DNA of 64,000 bases from DASRDR01 sp963812945 [NCBI: uncultured Candidatus Rokubacteria bacterium] (GTDB taxonomy: Bacteria > Methylomirabilota > Methylomirabilia > Rokubacteriales), in contig CAWEXD010000010.1 in the NCBI GenBank assembly GCA_963812945.1, positions 558,001 to 622,000 of the forward strand, given 5' to 3'. Within the stretch, counting starts at the first letter, position 1. Each line of letters opens with the position of its first letter. Both the position numbers and the translations under genes were made by a program. This document shows positions 1 through 7,199 of this stretch, in pieces. The notes beneath the pieces were generated by a model that saw nothing but the letters and a program-made list of their open reading frames with translations, ran no database searches and was not told the origin of the DNA.

Positions 1-151
1 CATCCGGGGACGCGGAGATTTCCGGGTCGCACGGCTGCACGACGGCGAAGTCGCAGAGCGCGGCGTTGAGGACGGTAGCCGTGTAGGGTGAGATCCGGGA
101 GAGGTTCCGACACCCTGTGCCTGAGGAGCGCCCATGGTCCCCTCGGCGGGC
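1..151. other. Left window edge, no gene assigned
   Basis: Short open stretches exist on both strands here but none has a start codon, ribosome binding site and recognisable family signature together. The stretch may belong to genes cut by the window edge. Nothing can be assigned. Confidence 0.3.
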
Positions 152-298
152 CTAGACTTCTCGCCTCAGCGTGACCAGCACGAGGCCGGGGGTCAGCGCA
201 AAGATCGTGTAGTAGGCGAGGGCGGCGCCCAGGCGCTGCGCCCGGTCCTCGTACCAGTCCCGGACGGTGGCGGCCAGCAGCGACCACATGTCCCGCAT
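152..298 (-). pseudogene. YihY/BrkB-family membrane protein, N-terminal fragment
   Basis: A 48-codon reading frame begins MRDMWSLLAATVRDWYEDRA and continues with an ALAYYTIFALTPGLVLV stretch. This matches the first membrane segment of YihY/virulence-factor-BrkB inner-membrane proteins, which are normally about 280-400 residues. The frame stops with TAG directly after this segment and no continuation is seen downstream, so it is a truncated remnant. The family assignment rests on the characteristic A-L-A-Y-Y-T segment only. It sits upstream of the AI-2E-type transporter, in a region rich in broken genes. Confidence 0.6.
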
Positions 299-505
299 GA
301 ACTCTACGCGCTGATGGCTACAGTCCACCGGTGCCGCGGAACCTGAATCTCGGAGCGGTCAGAGCGCACGACGCCCACCAGGAACCTCAGGTGTTGGAGT
401 AGTCACAACGCTGAAGAGGGGGTCCTGGTTCAGGTGTGCGGGTCAACACTACGCCGGACTACCCGCGGTCGTCCGCAGCAAGGCAGCCGGCGACGACGGC
501 GACTT

Positions 506-1657
506 CTATTCTCGTCGTTGCAGCAGGTCCGCCACCAGCCCTTCACTGCCGGTGTGCTCCAGCCAGTGGCGATACCCGACGGACAGGATCGCGAGGGTCG
601 GAATCGCCAGAAAGATTCCCGGCACGCCTGCCAGCGCCGCGCCGCACAGGATTGCCACGATCACGGCGAACGGATGGAGGGGCATACCGTGTCCGATGAT
701 TCGCGGGTAGACGACGTAGTCGTGAACGATGCGCACGATGCCCAGGAACAGGACGACTCCGAGGACTTGCTTCATCGAGTAGACACTGGCAATCAGCGTC
801 GCGATCAGCGCGACGACGAGCGGGCCGATCAGCGGAATGAATTCGAGGAGGCCCGAGACGATGCCCAGCACGAGTGCGTACCGCACGCCGATGAGGGAGA
901 AGCCGATCGTGGAGACCGTGCCGATCAACACGCAGGCGATCAGCTGCGCCCGGATGTACACGGCCAAGGTCGCGTTGATGTCCTGAAGGAGCTCGCGGCC
1001 TCGCCAGCGCCAACGCCCCTGCGGGAGCGTCTGCAGCGCGATCGCCCGAAAGCTGGCCGAGTCCTTCAGGAGAAAGAAGGCGAGAATCGGTATCAACATG
1101 AGCCACGGGAGAAACCCGAACAATTGGATGAGGACGCTACCAAGCCCTTCCGTCACATATGTCCCTGCGATCTCGACCGCGCGCGCCGCACTCTTGTTGA
1201 TGGCATCGCGGACGGTGGCTGGGAGCCGGTACTCTTCATAGGAGGCGGTCCACCCGAGCACGCGCGAGCGCGCACGATCGAGGTAGCTCGGCGCCTCCTG
1301 GGCGAGCTCGGTGATCTGAGTGCCAACTTGAGGAAGCAAGAGGGCCGCCGCGAGAGCAAGAACTCCAAGGATGAGGAGATACACCACTCCGATAGCAAGC
1401 GCCCGGGGCATCACGCGCACACGCCTTCGCACAGTGAACGGACGGCATGCGAACTCCACCAACGGCGCCAGCAGATAGGCGAAGAAGATCGCCAGCACGA
1501 CGAGTAGGATCACGTCTCTGAGCGCGTAGAGAAGCCATATTGTCGCCGCAACAACCAGTAACATGACGATCACACGCAAGAGGGCCCGCGCCTGTGACCA
1601 TGACGCACCCGCCACAGCCGCCGTGGCGGGGTCTCCGAGTTCTTTCGTATCGCTCAC
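506..1657 (-). CDS. AI-2E family transporter (PerM/YdiK-like permease)
   Basis: The 383-residue protein has about eight hydrophobic segments. The N-terminal pair (LLRVIVMLLVVAATIWLLYA then LLVVLAIFFAYLLAPLVEF) and the later segments around IPILAFFLLKD, GLLEFIPLIGPLVVALIAT and the C-terminal GVPGIFLAIPTLAILSVGYR are typical of the AI-2E/PerM export family, usually 350-400 residues. A longer frame opens at a TTG, but the GTG at 1657 is preceded by GGAGC at good spacing and was chosen. Members move small molecules such as the quorum signal AI-2 or act in ion export; the substrate here is unknown. It stands alone, with a small lipoprotein gene upstream. Confidence 0.88.
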   Translation of the reverse strand: MSDTKELGDPATAAVAGASWSQARALLRVIVMLLVVAATIWLLYALRDVILLVVLAIFFAYLLAPLVEFACRPFTVRRRVRVMPRALAIGVVYLLILGVLALAAALLLPQVGTQITELAQEAPSYLDRARSRVLGWTASYEEYRLPATVRDAINKSAARAVEIAGTYVTEGLGSVLIQLFGFLPWLMLIPILAFFLLKDSASFRAIALQTLPQGRWRWRGRELLQDINATLAVYIRAQLIACVLIGTVSTIGFSLIGVRYALVLGIVSGLLEFIPLIGPLVVALIATLIASVYSMKQVLGVVLFLGIVRIVHDYVVYPRIIGHGMPLHPFAVIVAILCGAALAGVPGIFLAIPTLAILSVGYRHWLEHTGSEGLVADLLQRRE

Positions 1658-1691
1658 TATTGCGCTCCGCAGCAAGCCGGCCCGAGCGCCT

Positions 1692-1886
1692 CTACTTCTT
1701 CTTGACTGTGTCGACGGCCTGGTCGATCCGCTCGCCAGCCTTCTCGAGCGGTCCCTTCCCGCTCAACTTGTCCAGCGCATTGTCGAGCTTCTCGCCCAGC
1801 TTCTCGGCCGGCCCTTGCTCGCACCCCACCAAGACACCACTTCCCAGCAACCCGAGGACGACCATGCCCACGACGAACCGGTTCAT
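1692..1886 (-). CDS. Small lipoprotein, charged helical
   Basis: This 64-residue protein has a lipoprotein signal (MNRFVVGMVVLGLLGSGVLV followed by GC, lipobox LVGC). A short charged segment follows with two copies of a G-E-(K/R)-x-(D)-x-A pattern (KLGEKLDNALDKL and KAGERIDQAVDTV), suggesting amphipathic helix formation. The start was moved inward from the longest frame because AGGAGA sits just upstream of the ATG at 1886. Similar small tethered proteins occur widely as uncharacterised envelope proteins. No specific function is assigned. Confidence 0.65.
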   Translation of the reverse strand: MNRFVVGMVVLGLLGSGVLVGCEQGPAEKLGEKLDNALDKLSGKGPLEKAGERIDQAVDTVKKK

Positions 1887-2007
1887 CACGTTCTCCTGTC
1901 TTTCACAAGGCAAGCGTGTTGAGAACCTCTCCGGGGCGTCACTTCTACGCGACGGGCAAACACCGGATGCATTGACAAACGGACGTCCCCCAGACAGGCT
2001 CCCGATC

Positions 2008-2079
2008 CTAACGGAACCCGAAGTAGCCCAGGATGGCGAGCACGACGACCACGACGCCGATGATGGCGAAGATGTTCAT
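2008..2079 (-). CDS. 23-residue single-pass membrane micropeptide
   Basis: A very short frame encodes MNIFAIIGVVVVVLAIL followed by GYFGFR, a single hydrophobic helix with a short aromatic-basic tail. Its ATG overlaps the stop codon of the upstream superoxide dismutase gene in an ATGA arrangement, which points to translational coupling and supports real expression. Peptides of this shape are common but rarely annotated. Function is unknown; a membrane role linked to oxidative stress is only a guess from position. Confidence 0.5.
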   Translation of the reverse strand: MNIFAIIGVVVVVLAILGYFGFR

Positions 2080-2729
2080 GTTCTTCGCTTGACATGGCTA
2101 CGCGTGGTACTCCCGGCCCGCACATCCTCGAGCCGCTGATCGACGGCGTCCCAGGCGACGACATTCCACCAGGCCACCAAGTAGTCCGCGCGCCGATTCT
2201 TGTACTTCAGGTAGTACGCGTGCTCCCAGACATCGCAGCAGAGAAGCGCCGCTTTGCCGTGCAACAGCACGCTGTCCTGGTTGGGCAGCGAGAGGATCTC
2301 GAGCGCCTCGGTCGCCGGGTTCACGACGAGAAACGCCCATCCCGAGCCGAGGTGCGTCGTGGCCGCGTCGGTGAAGAGGGACTGAAACCGGGCGAATGAG
2401 CCGAAGTGCTTCGTGATGGCGTCGGCGATCGCGCCCTTCGGCGCCGTGCCGGCTTTCGGTGCGAGGATCTCCCAGAAGAGCTCATGATTGACGTGGCCGC
2501 CGCCGTGGTTCCGCACGGCCGTCCGGATCTCCTCCGGCACTTGCTCGAGGCGACGCAGGAGATCCTCGGTCGTGAGATCGGCCAGCTGCGGATACGGCGC
2601 GATCGCCTTGTTCAGGTTGTCGACGTACGCCTGATGATGCTTGTCGTGATGGAGCTCCATCGTCTCGGCATCGATATACGGCTCCAGGGCATCGTAGGGG
2701 AATCGCAGCGGCTTCAGCTTGTGCGTCAT
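2076..2729 (-). CDS. sod: Superoxide dismutase, Fe/Mn family
   Basis: The 217-residue protein converts superoxide to oxygen and peroxide. Metal ligands are visible: His27 in ELHHDKHHQAYV, His82 in HVNHELFW, and Asp166 with His170 in DVWEHAYYLKYK. The Gln in NQDSVLL (about residue 151) sits where manganese-type enzymes carry the outer-sphere glutamine, so a Mn or cambialistic enzyme is more likely than strict Fe. Length fits the family. There is no signal peptide, so it is cytoplasmic. The stop overlaps the start of the following micropeptide gene. A DksA-like zinc-finger gene lies upstream on the same strand. Confidence 0.95.
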   Translation of the reverse strand: MTHKLKPLRFPYDALEPYIDAETMELHHDKHHQAYVDNLNKAIAPYPQLADLTTEDLLRRLEQVPEEIRTAVRNHGGGHVNHELFWEILAPKAGTAPKGAIADAITKHFGSFARFQSLFTDAATTHLGSGWAFLVVNPATEALEILSLPNQDSVLLHGKAALLCCDVWEHAYYLKYKNRRADYLVAWWNVVAWDAVDQRLEDVRAGSTTRSHVKRRT

Positions 2730-2750
2730 GTCGGAGCCTCCTAGAATCGC

Positions 2751-3185
2751 TCAGAAGCTGACCGCGGATCTCAGCGTGCCTGGAACCCGCACATTGCGGT
2801 CGTCTTCGCTCGGGCGGTACGGCACGTGAATGGACACCTGGTTCGCCGCGGCCATTGCCCCGGCGTCGCTGGTGCCGAACACGCCGTGTCGACTCCGATC
2901 CACGTGGCGAGCGACACGCTCGATGCCGTCCTGGCAGCGGACGCACGTTTGCACTTCGGGCGTGGCGCGGAGTCGCCCCGCCGAGATCGCGTCGCCACAC
3001 TCCACGCAGGTGCCGTACGCACCCTCGCTCATCCGGTCGAGCGCCGCCGACAGACGCTTCACGCGCTCCATCAGGAGCTCGCGCGTGGCCAAGCCGACCT
3101 CCCGACTCTCGTTGGCCTGAAGCCCGTCGACCTCGTCCGCGGAGGGGCCGCTGTCCCGGATCGTCCAGCTCAACGTGGGCCGCAT
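2751..3185 (-). CDS. TraR/DksA-family zinc-finger protein
   Basis: This 144-residue protein has a helical N-terminal half and a four-cysteine zinc finger (Cys60, Cys63, Cys81, Cys84 in CVECG...CVRCQ) followed by a basic tail. DksA/TraR proteins bind the RNA polymerase secondary channel and adjust transcription under stress. The coiled-coil arm is short and its tip does not show the classical acidic pair, so activity like DksA itself is uncertain. The ATG at 3185 overlaps the end of the upstream lipoprotein gene by 16 bases; a longer frame would overlap it much further and was rejected. Confidence 0.75.
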   Translation of the reverse strand: MRPTLSWTIRDSGPSADEVDGLQANESREVGLATRELLMERVKRLSAALDRMSEGAYGTCVECGDAISAGRLRATPEVQTCVRCQDGIERVARHVDRSRHGVFGTSDAGAMAAANQVSIHVPYRPSEDDRNVRVPGTLRSAVSF

Positions 3186-3631
3186 TGGAACGTCACGGTC
3201 TTGGTTCCGTCCGCGTTGCTCACGATGCGCGACGTCATCGGCTGGGAGCTGTATTGCGGGCAGTAGGCACTCGCGGTCTGCGACGCTTGCACCAACTCCT
3301 GATCCGTTCGATAGGTGTAGCTCTGACTGGGAGGGGTCGGTGCGGGCGTGGGAAGCGTGGTCCGCACGCATTCAAAGCGCACGGTTTTGCTACCGTCTGC
3401 ATTGGTGGTGAGGCCCGAGGTTCGTGGGACCGTTTGATACGGACTGCAGTACACCGTCGCGTTCTGGTTGGCCTGAAGCAGTTCCTGGTCAGTCCGGTAG
3501 TTGTAGGTCACACTCGGGTTGCTCGACTGCACCGGCTGTTGCGACGAGGGAAACTGGGCACAGGAGGCAAGAGTCCCGGCCGCCAACAACGCGACGGCCC
3601 AGACGCCCACCCGGCGAGAGATCGTCACCAT
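3170..3631 (-). CDS. Lipoprotein with two tandem cysteine-containing repeats
   Basis: The 153-residue protein starts at the ATG at 3631, seven bases after GGAGGG. It has a lipoprotein signal ending LASC. The mature part is two copies of a roughly 48-residue unit. Each begins Y-x-Y-R-T-D-Q-E-L-(L/V)-Q-A and ends in A-D-G-(S/T)-K-T-V-x-F-x-C, and each has one Cys after the first strand and one at the end, so one disulfide per repeat is likely. A proline-rich linker joins them. I do not recognise a named family. It is probably an outer-membrane-tethered envelope protein. Confidence 0.7.
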   Translation of the reverse strand: MVTISRRVGVWAVALLAAGTLASCAQFPSSQQPVQSSNPSVTYNYRTDQELLQANQNATVYCSPYQTVPRTSGLTTNADGSKTVRFECVRTTLPTPAPTPPSQSYTYRTDQELVQASQTASAYCPQYSSQPMTSRIVSNADGTKTVTFQCGPR

Positions 3632-3733
3632 ATTGAAGCCCTCCTTCACCCTTTTCTCGGTGTAGACACCCAACGTAGTGAACTCGATGTTGCCGAGCCT
3701 CTTCACCCGGACTGGCGACGCGCCAGTCTCTGA

Positions 3734-4003
3734 ATGTCGATACTGTATGAGTATACTAGTACAGTAGTACGTAGATGGTCAAGCGCCGAAACCGTGCGAG
3801 CTCGCGTGACTGCGGTGGCTCGGCGGCTGCTCGTGCGGGCTATGTACGATCGCCGAACACGTCTGCCCGACGTGTGGCGCGTGCTCAAGGAGGCGGACCT
3901 GAACAAGCTCCGCCGCGAAGCGGAGCGTCCGTTCCAGGTGCTGCTCGTGGCCGAGGATCCCAGCGCCAGATATGAGAATTCGTACGTTTGGCGGAGCTTC
4001 AAG
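3734..4003 (+). pseudogene. Truncated coding fragment ending at the tRNA-Arg repeat
   Basis: The frame reads through a segment containing DVWRVLKEADLNKLRREAER and then PFQVLLVAEDPSA. This looks like the start of a soluble nucleotide-binding protein and resembles the N-terminal lead-in of DUF697/YcjF-like GTPase-type proteins. It runs directly into the copied tRNA-Arg 3' half at 4004 and then into unrelated sequence, so any gene here was cut by an integration or deletion. The true start is unclear; the first codons overlap an AT-rich palindrome that looks regulatory. Confidence 0.3.
3741..3766. promoter_or_regulatory. AT-rich palindrome with TACTGT/ACAGTA arms
   Basis: TACTGT and ACAGTA are inverted around a 14-base centre that itself contains the palindrome AGTATACT, inside otherwise GC-rich DNA. 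The half-sites equal those of the classic LexA operator, but the spacing is 14 rather than 8, so a true LexA site is doubtful. TATACT could serve as a -10 element. It lies between the divergent lipoprotein gene and the truncated plus-strand frame. Confidence 0.35.
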
Positions 4004-4052
4004 ATTGGCGCGCCTGGAGGGAATCGAACCCCCGACCCACGGCTTAGAAGGC
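4004..4052. repeat. Copy of tRNA-Arg(TCT) 3' half (attachment-site-like)
   Basis: These 49 bases are identical to 18956-19004, which covers the CCA end, T arm, variable region and anticodon loop of the intact tRNA-Arg(TCT) gene. Orientation is the same. Identity ends abruptly just past the anticodon loop, where the sequence diverges completely. This is the pattern left by tyrosine-recombinase integration into the 3' half of a tRNA gene. Confidence 0.85.
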
Positions 4053-4181
4053 GTAGGGGTTGTCGAAGAAGGGCGCGGCGCAATCGCAACTTACACCGCG
4101 CCATTGTTGGCGTGTCGTCGCCTCACGCGGCGGCCGAGCGGTGGCCGAGTAGGGGCCGAAATATGGCCGTCTGGCGACGGC

Positions 4182-4203
4182 GTAAGCGACAGGTAAGCGA
4201 CAG
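4182..4203. repeat. Tandem 11-bp direct repeat beside the attachment copy
   Basis: GTAAGCGACAG occurs twice in immediate succession, about 130 bases from the tRNA-Arg 3'-half copy. Short direct repeats at this distance from an attachment core are typical of integrase arm-binding sites. The role is inferred from position only. Confidence 0.5.
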
Positions 4204-4403
4204 CTCGGGGCCAGGCGACGGCGCGAAGACGGATCGACTGCGCGGCCCGCGCGGGGCCGCCGCGCACGCCGGGACCTCGGGGGGAGCCGGGCGGACGTCG
4301 GCATCGGCGAGGCCGCAGCCCCGCGTCGCGACGACGGACCGCACTGGTCCGGAACTCGGGTACAATGCGGCGGGTTTGCTGAGTGCGCTCGCGATTCTCA
4401 AAG

Positions 4404-5159
4404 ATGAACCAGGCTTCCGAGAACTACACTCCGGGCTACACGCCGAACGCCCTCGACTTCATGTCGCGGCGCACGGTGGAATCGCACGCCGCTTTCTTTC
4501 TGCCCCGCTTGCAGGCGGGCATGAGATTGCTCGATTGCGGCTGCGGTCCGGGCGGAATCACAATTGGGTTGGCGCGACGCGTCAGCCCCGGCGAAGTCGT
4601 TGGCGTGGACGTAGGCGGAGAGCAACTCGAACGCGCGCGTGAGCGGGCCAGCGCGGCAAATGTTCGCGCGACCTTCCGCGAAGCGAGCGTGTATTCGCTG
4701 CCCTTTCCTGAAGCCCACTTCGATGCCGTCTTTTCTCATGCGCTCGTTGAACATCTGGCTGAACCGATCAAAGCCCTGGCGGAAGTCGGTCGCGTCCTGA
4801 AGCCGGGTGGTTGCGTCGGTCTGCGCAGTCCGGACTGGGCCGGATTTGTGCTGCATCCCTGGTCTGAAAAGCTCGCCCGCGCCCTGGCCGAGTACCAGGC
4901 AGTGCAACAAGCGAATGGCGGCGATGTTTTCGCCGGACGCAAGCTCGCTGCGTGGTTGCGACAGGCACAGTTTGCCCGCATCCAGTCCAGCGCCGCGTAC
5001 AAGATCTATCCGAGTGCCGCACTCATTGCCGATTATCTGGCGTTGCAACTCGATGCAAAGGGGCGCAGTGACGCGGCAGGCATTCTTCGCGCCTGGGCCA
5101 AAGAACCGGACGCGATGTTTGCTCAAGCGTGGTTTGAGGCCGTTGCCCACAAGAGTTGA
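4404..5159 (+). CDS. Class I SAM-dependent methyltransferase
   Basis: The 251-residue protein shows the class I motifs in order: motif I LLDCGCGPGGITIGLA (about residues 42-57), VVGVDVGGEQL, the acidic FPEAHFDAVFSHALVEHL, and LAEVGRVLKPGG (about residue 115-126). This is a UbiE/Methyltransf_11-type fold; the substrate cannot be read from sequence. The ATG at 4404 was preferred to an upstream GTG. The gene looks less GC-rich than its neighbours (note the ATT/AAT-rich codons around motif I), consistent with transfer, and it lies between two tRNA-Arg repeat copies. Confidence 0.85.
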   Translation: MNQASENYTPGYTPNALDFMSRRTVESHAAFFLPRLQAGMRLLDCGCGPGGITIGLARRVSPGEVVGVDVGGEQLERARERASAANVRATFREASVYSLPFPEAHFDAVFSHALVEHLAEPIKALAEVGRVLKPGGCVGLRSPDWAGFVLHPWSEKLARALAEYQAVQQANGGDVFAGRKLAAWLRQAQFARIQSSAAYKIYPSAALIADYLALQLDAKGRSDAAGILRAWAKEPDAMFAQAWFEAVAHKS

Positions 5160-5694
5160 AACGTTGAATTCTTCCCGGCGTGCAGAGACACAGGTGCGCG
5201 GCGTTCGTCATCAACGGAGGCCGCCCCCCTGGGGAAACAGCTGAGAACGAGCTTTATGTCGACTTCTATGAAGCGGTCCCCCGTGTCAACTGATACTTGC
5301 CTCTGCGGTGTCCCTGCTCCCTTCGTCCTTATGTTAGCGGTCCACGGCGAGTGGCCCCACGGCTCCCGCGAGGTTCGGTCATCCTTCTATTCGCGCTCGT
5401 CAGGGGCGAGCAGGGCTCGCCGGCGCATGAGGGGAGTCGAAGAGTGGGGGCGCCATCTACGCAGCGGCGCTCGAACAGCGGCCAAGTCGACATACGCGCT
5501 CACCCACCCGTCGAACCTGCGCGAGACCAGGGTGCCGCTCAACCCACCGCGGATTGTGCCTGCCTTCTCAGGGTTCGGAGCCTGACTCGGGTGAACCGCG
5601 ATCGCCCCGTGGGCCCAGGACGCGTCCGGTGACCCGGACGGCTATCTGGGTATTCCCGAACGCAGCCATTTCTCCGTTCTCGACGCGCCGCCCC
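5160..5694. other. Gene-poor stretch with possible gene tails
   Basis: No complete gene is seen. On the plus strand just after the methyltransferase, a frame reads RCAAFVINGGRPPGETAEN then ELYVDFYEAVPRVN before a stop near 5287. This looks like the C-terminal tail of an unknown protein. Near 5640-5690 a second frame reads DPDGYLGIPERSHFSVLDAP, possibly the end of a hydrolase interrupted by the IS110-type element. Both are too short to assign. Confidence 0.3.
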
Positions 5695-6738
5695 TCAGAC
5701 TGGAACGGCCGCCCTCGCCACGCGGTGCGGCACCGTTCGCGCAGCATACGTCGTGCCGTCGCGCAGCAGCGCGTAGAGGATGCCGGCCAAGCGGCGGGCC
5801 AGCGCGACGACGGCGATCTTCTTCCCGCGGCGCGCGGCGATGCCGGTCGCCCAGGTCCGCAGCGCGTCCGTCTGCGCATGGCGGCAGCGGAGGATCGACA
5901 CGGCCGCCTGGACGAGCAACCAGCGCATCCGCGTATTGCCGGCCTTGGTGATCCGGCCGCGCCGTTGGCTCTCCCCCGAGCTCAACTCCCGGGGGACGAG
6001 GCCGAGATACGCCTCCACCTCATGCGCCCGGTGAAAGCGCTGCGCGTCATCGATCGTGGCTACAAAGGCCGCTGCGGTTACTGGGCCCACGCTGGGGACC
6101 GTCCGCAGCCGCTGCACGCGCTCATCGGGGCGCGTGACCGCCTCGATCGCCCCGTCCGAGTACGCGAGCTGCTGGTTGATGGGCCGCATCACAGCCAGCA
6201 ACGGCGCGACCTCCGAGAGCAGGCGGCCCGGCAGCGGCAGCGCCACAACCCGCCGCATGAAGGTCTCTGCACTCCCGGTTGGCACGCGCCAGCCGTGCCG
6301 GCGCAGCAGGGCCCGGGTCAGGGCGATGTACCCGGTGCGCGTCCGCACCAAGGCGTCGCGCACCGCCAGCCGTCCTCGCACATGCCGCTGCGCGTCGGAC
6401 AGCCGATGCGCGGGGCGGTACGCGCCGAGCAGACAGGCCTCCTGCAGGGCCCGAGCGTCCCGCCGATCGGTCTTGACCTTCCGGGTCCGCGTGGCATACA
6501 TCGGCGCGAAGTTCGGGTCCGCCACCACGACCTCGTGGCCCAAGGCCTCAAGACACCGGGCCACCCATTCACTCTCCGTCGAGGCTTCGACGAGGATCCG
6601 GGCTCGCGGCCGTCCGCCCAACATCTCAGCGAACCGCTGGGGCTCGGTGCGGATGCGGCGTTCGATCACCTCACCCGTCTCCGTGAGCACGCAGATCTGG
6701 CTGTCCTTCTTGTGCAGATCGATGCCAACATATTCCAT
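5695..6738 (-). CDS. IS110-family transposase
   Basis: The 347-residue protein begins MEYVGIDLHKKDSQICVL, the DEDD catalytic start of IS110 transposases. It continues with an acidic ILVEAS, the KTDRRDARAL motif (about residues 100-110), and a C-terminal Transposase_20 region with VPSVGPVTAAAFVATI and GLVPRELSSGES leading to the conserved Ser. The start at 6738 is preceded by AAGGGGG; a longer frame upstream is spurious. IS110 elements lack clear terminal inverted repeats and I could not set the element ends. Its left side abuts a possible hydrolase fragment and its right side an alpha/beta-hydrolase remnant. Confidence 0.92.
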   Translation of the reverse strand: MEYVGIDLHKKDSQICVLTETGEVIERRIRTEPQRFAEMLGGRPRARILVEASTESEWVARCLEALGHEVVVADPNFAPMYATRTRKVKTDRRDARALQEACLLGAYRPAHRLSDAQRHVRGRLAVRDALVRTRTGYIALTRALLRRHGWRVPTGSAETFMRRVVALPLPGRLLSEVAPLLAVMRPINQQLAYSDGAIEAVTRPDERVQRLRTVPSVGPVTAAAFVATIDDAQRFHRAHEVEAYLGLVPRELSSGESQRRGRITKAGNTRMRWLLVQAAVSILRCRHAQTDALRTWATGIAARRGKKIAVVALARRLAGILYALLRDGTTYAARTVPHRVARAAVPV

Positions 6739-6789
6739 GGCTGGCCCCCTTCTCGTGCGCCTGTGAGCGCGTTCTCTCGGTGGGGCAGT

Positions 6790-6992
6790 GTATGCCACCA
6801 CGTTGAGCTGGGGGTCAGCCGCTTCATCCCGTCTACCCCCAAGTTCAGGAGTGCTTCGTTGAATGCCGCGGCGTGGTTGGTCGGCGCGACGTGCCCTCCT
6901 CCAGGAATAACAATGAGTCGCGACCCGGAAATGCAGCGATGGACCGTCTCCGCCGCAAGCGCCGAGATGCACAGGGACCGCCAGCTACGGTT
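6790..6992 (-). pseudogene. Alpha/beta-hydrolase C-terminal remnant
   Basis: A frame that opens after a stop at 6993-6995 reads RCISGSRLIVIPGGGHVAPT followed by NHAAAFNEALLNL. This is the closing segment of alpha/beta-hydrolases with the catalytic His (GGGH) and the usual last helix. No start codon, nucleophile elbow or remaining fold is present. The fragment lies between the second tRNA-Arg copy and the IS110 transposase, marking an older gene destroyed by rearrangement. Confidence 0.55.
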
Positions 6993-7049
6993 TCAGCCGC
7001 GGTCAGCCCGTCGTGACCAAAAGAGTGTTCGCTAACTATCCGAAAAAGG

Positions 7050-7094
7050 TGGCGCGCCTGGAGGGAATCGCACCCCCGACCCACGGCTTAGAAG
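7050..7094. repeat. Second copy of tRNA-Arg(TCT) 3' half, one mismatch
   Basis: Forty-five bases match the intact tRNA-Arg gene from the CCA end to the anticodon loop, in the same orientation, with one substitution at 7071 that changes the T-loop TTC. Divergence starts in the anticodon loop. The single mismatch suggests this copy is older than, or drifted from, the perfect copy at 4004. Confidence 0.82.
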
Positions 7095-7199
7095 CCCGTC
7101 AGCTTTCGCAGTGTTTTCCGCCAGTTGCAGGACCGGGAGTACGATCGAGGGTACGAATCGCTTCGCGGGTCAGCGCCACCGACAACGCCTGTCTCCTCC

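Noticed and set aside
3741-3766. Canonical LexA operator
   Set aside because: Half-sites match but the spacer is 14 rather than 8 bases.
7095-7199. Remnant of an IS21 IstA protein (VFRQLQDREYDRGYESLRG)
   Set aside because: Too short and without a catalytic motif; similarity may be chance.
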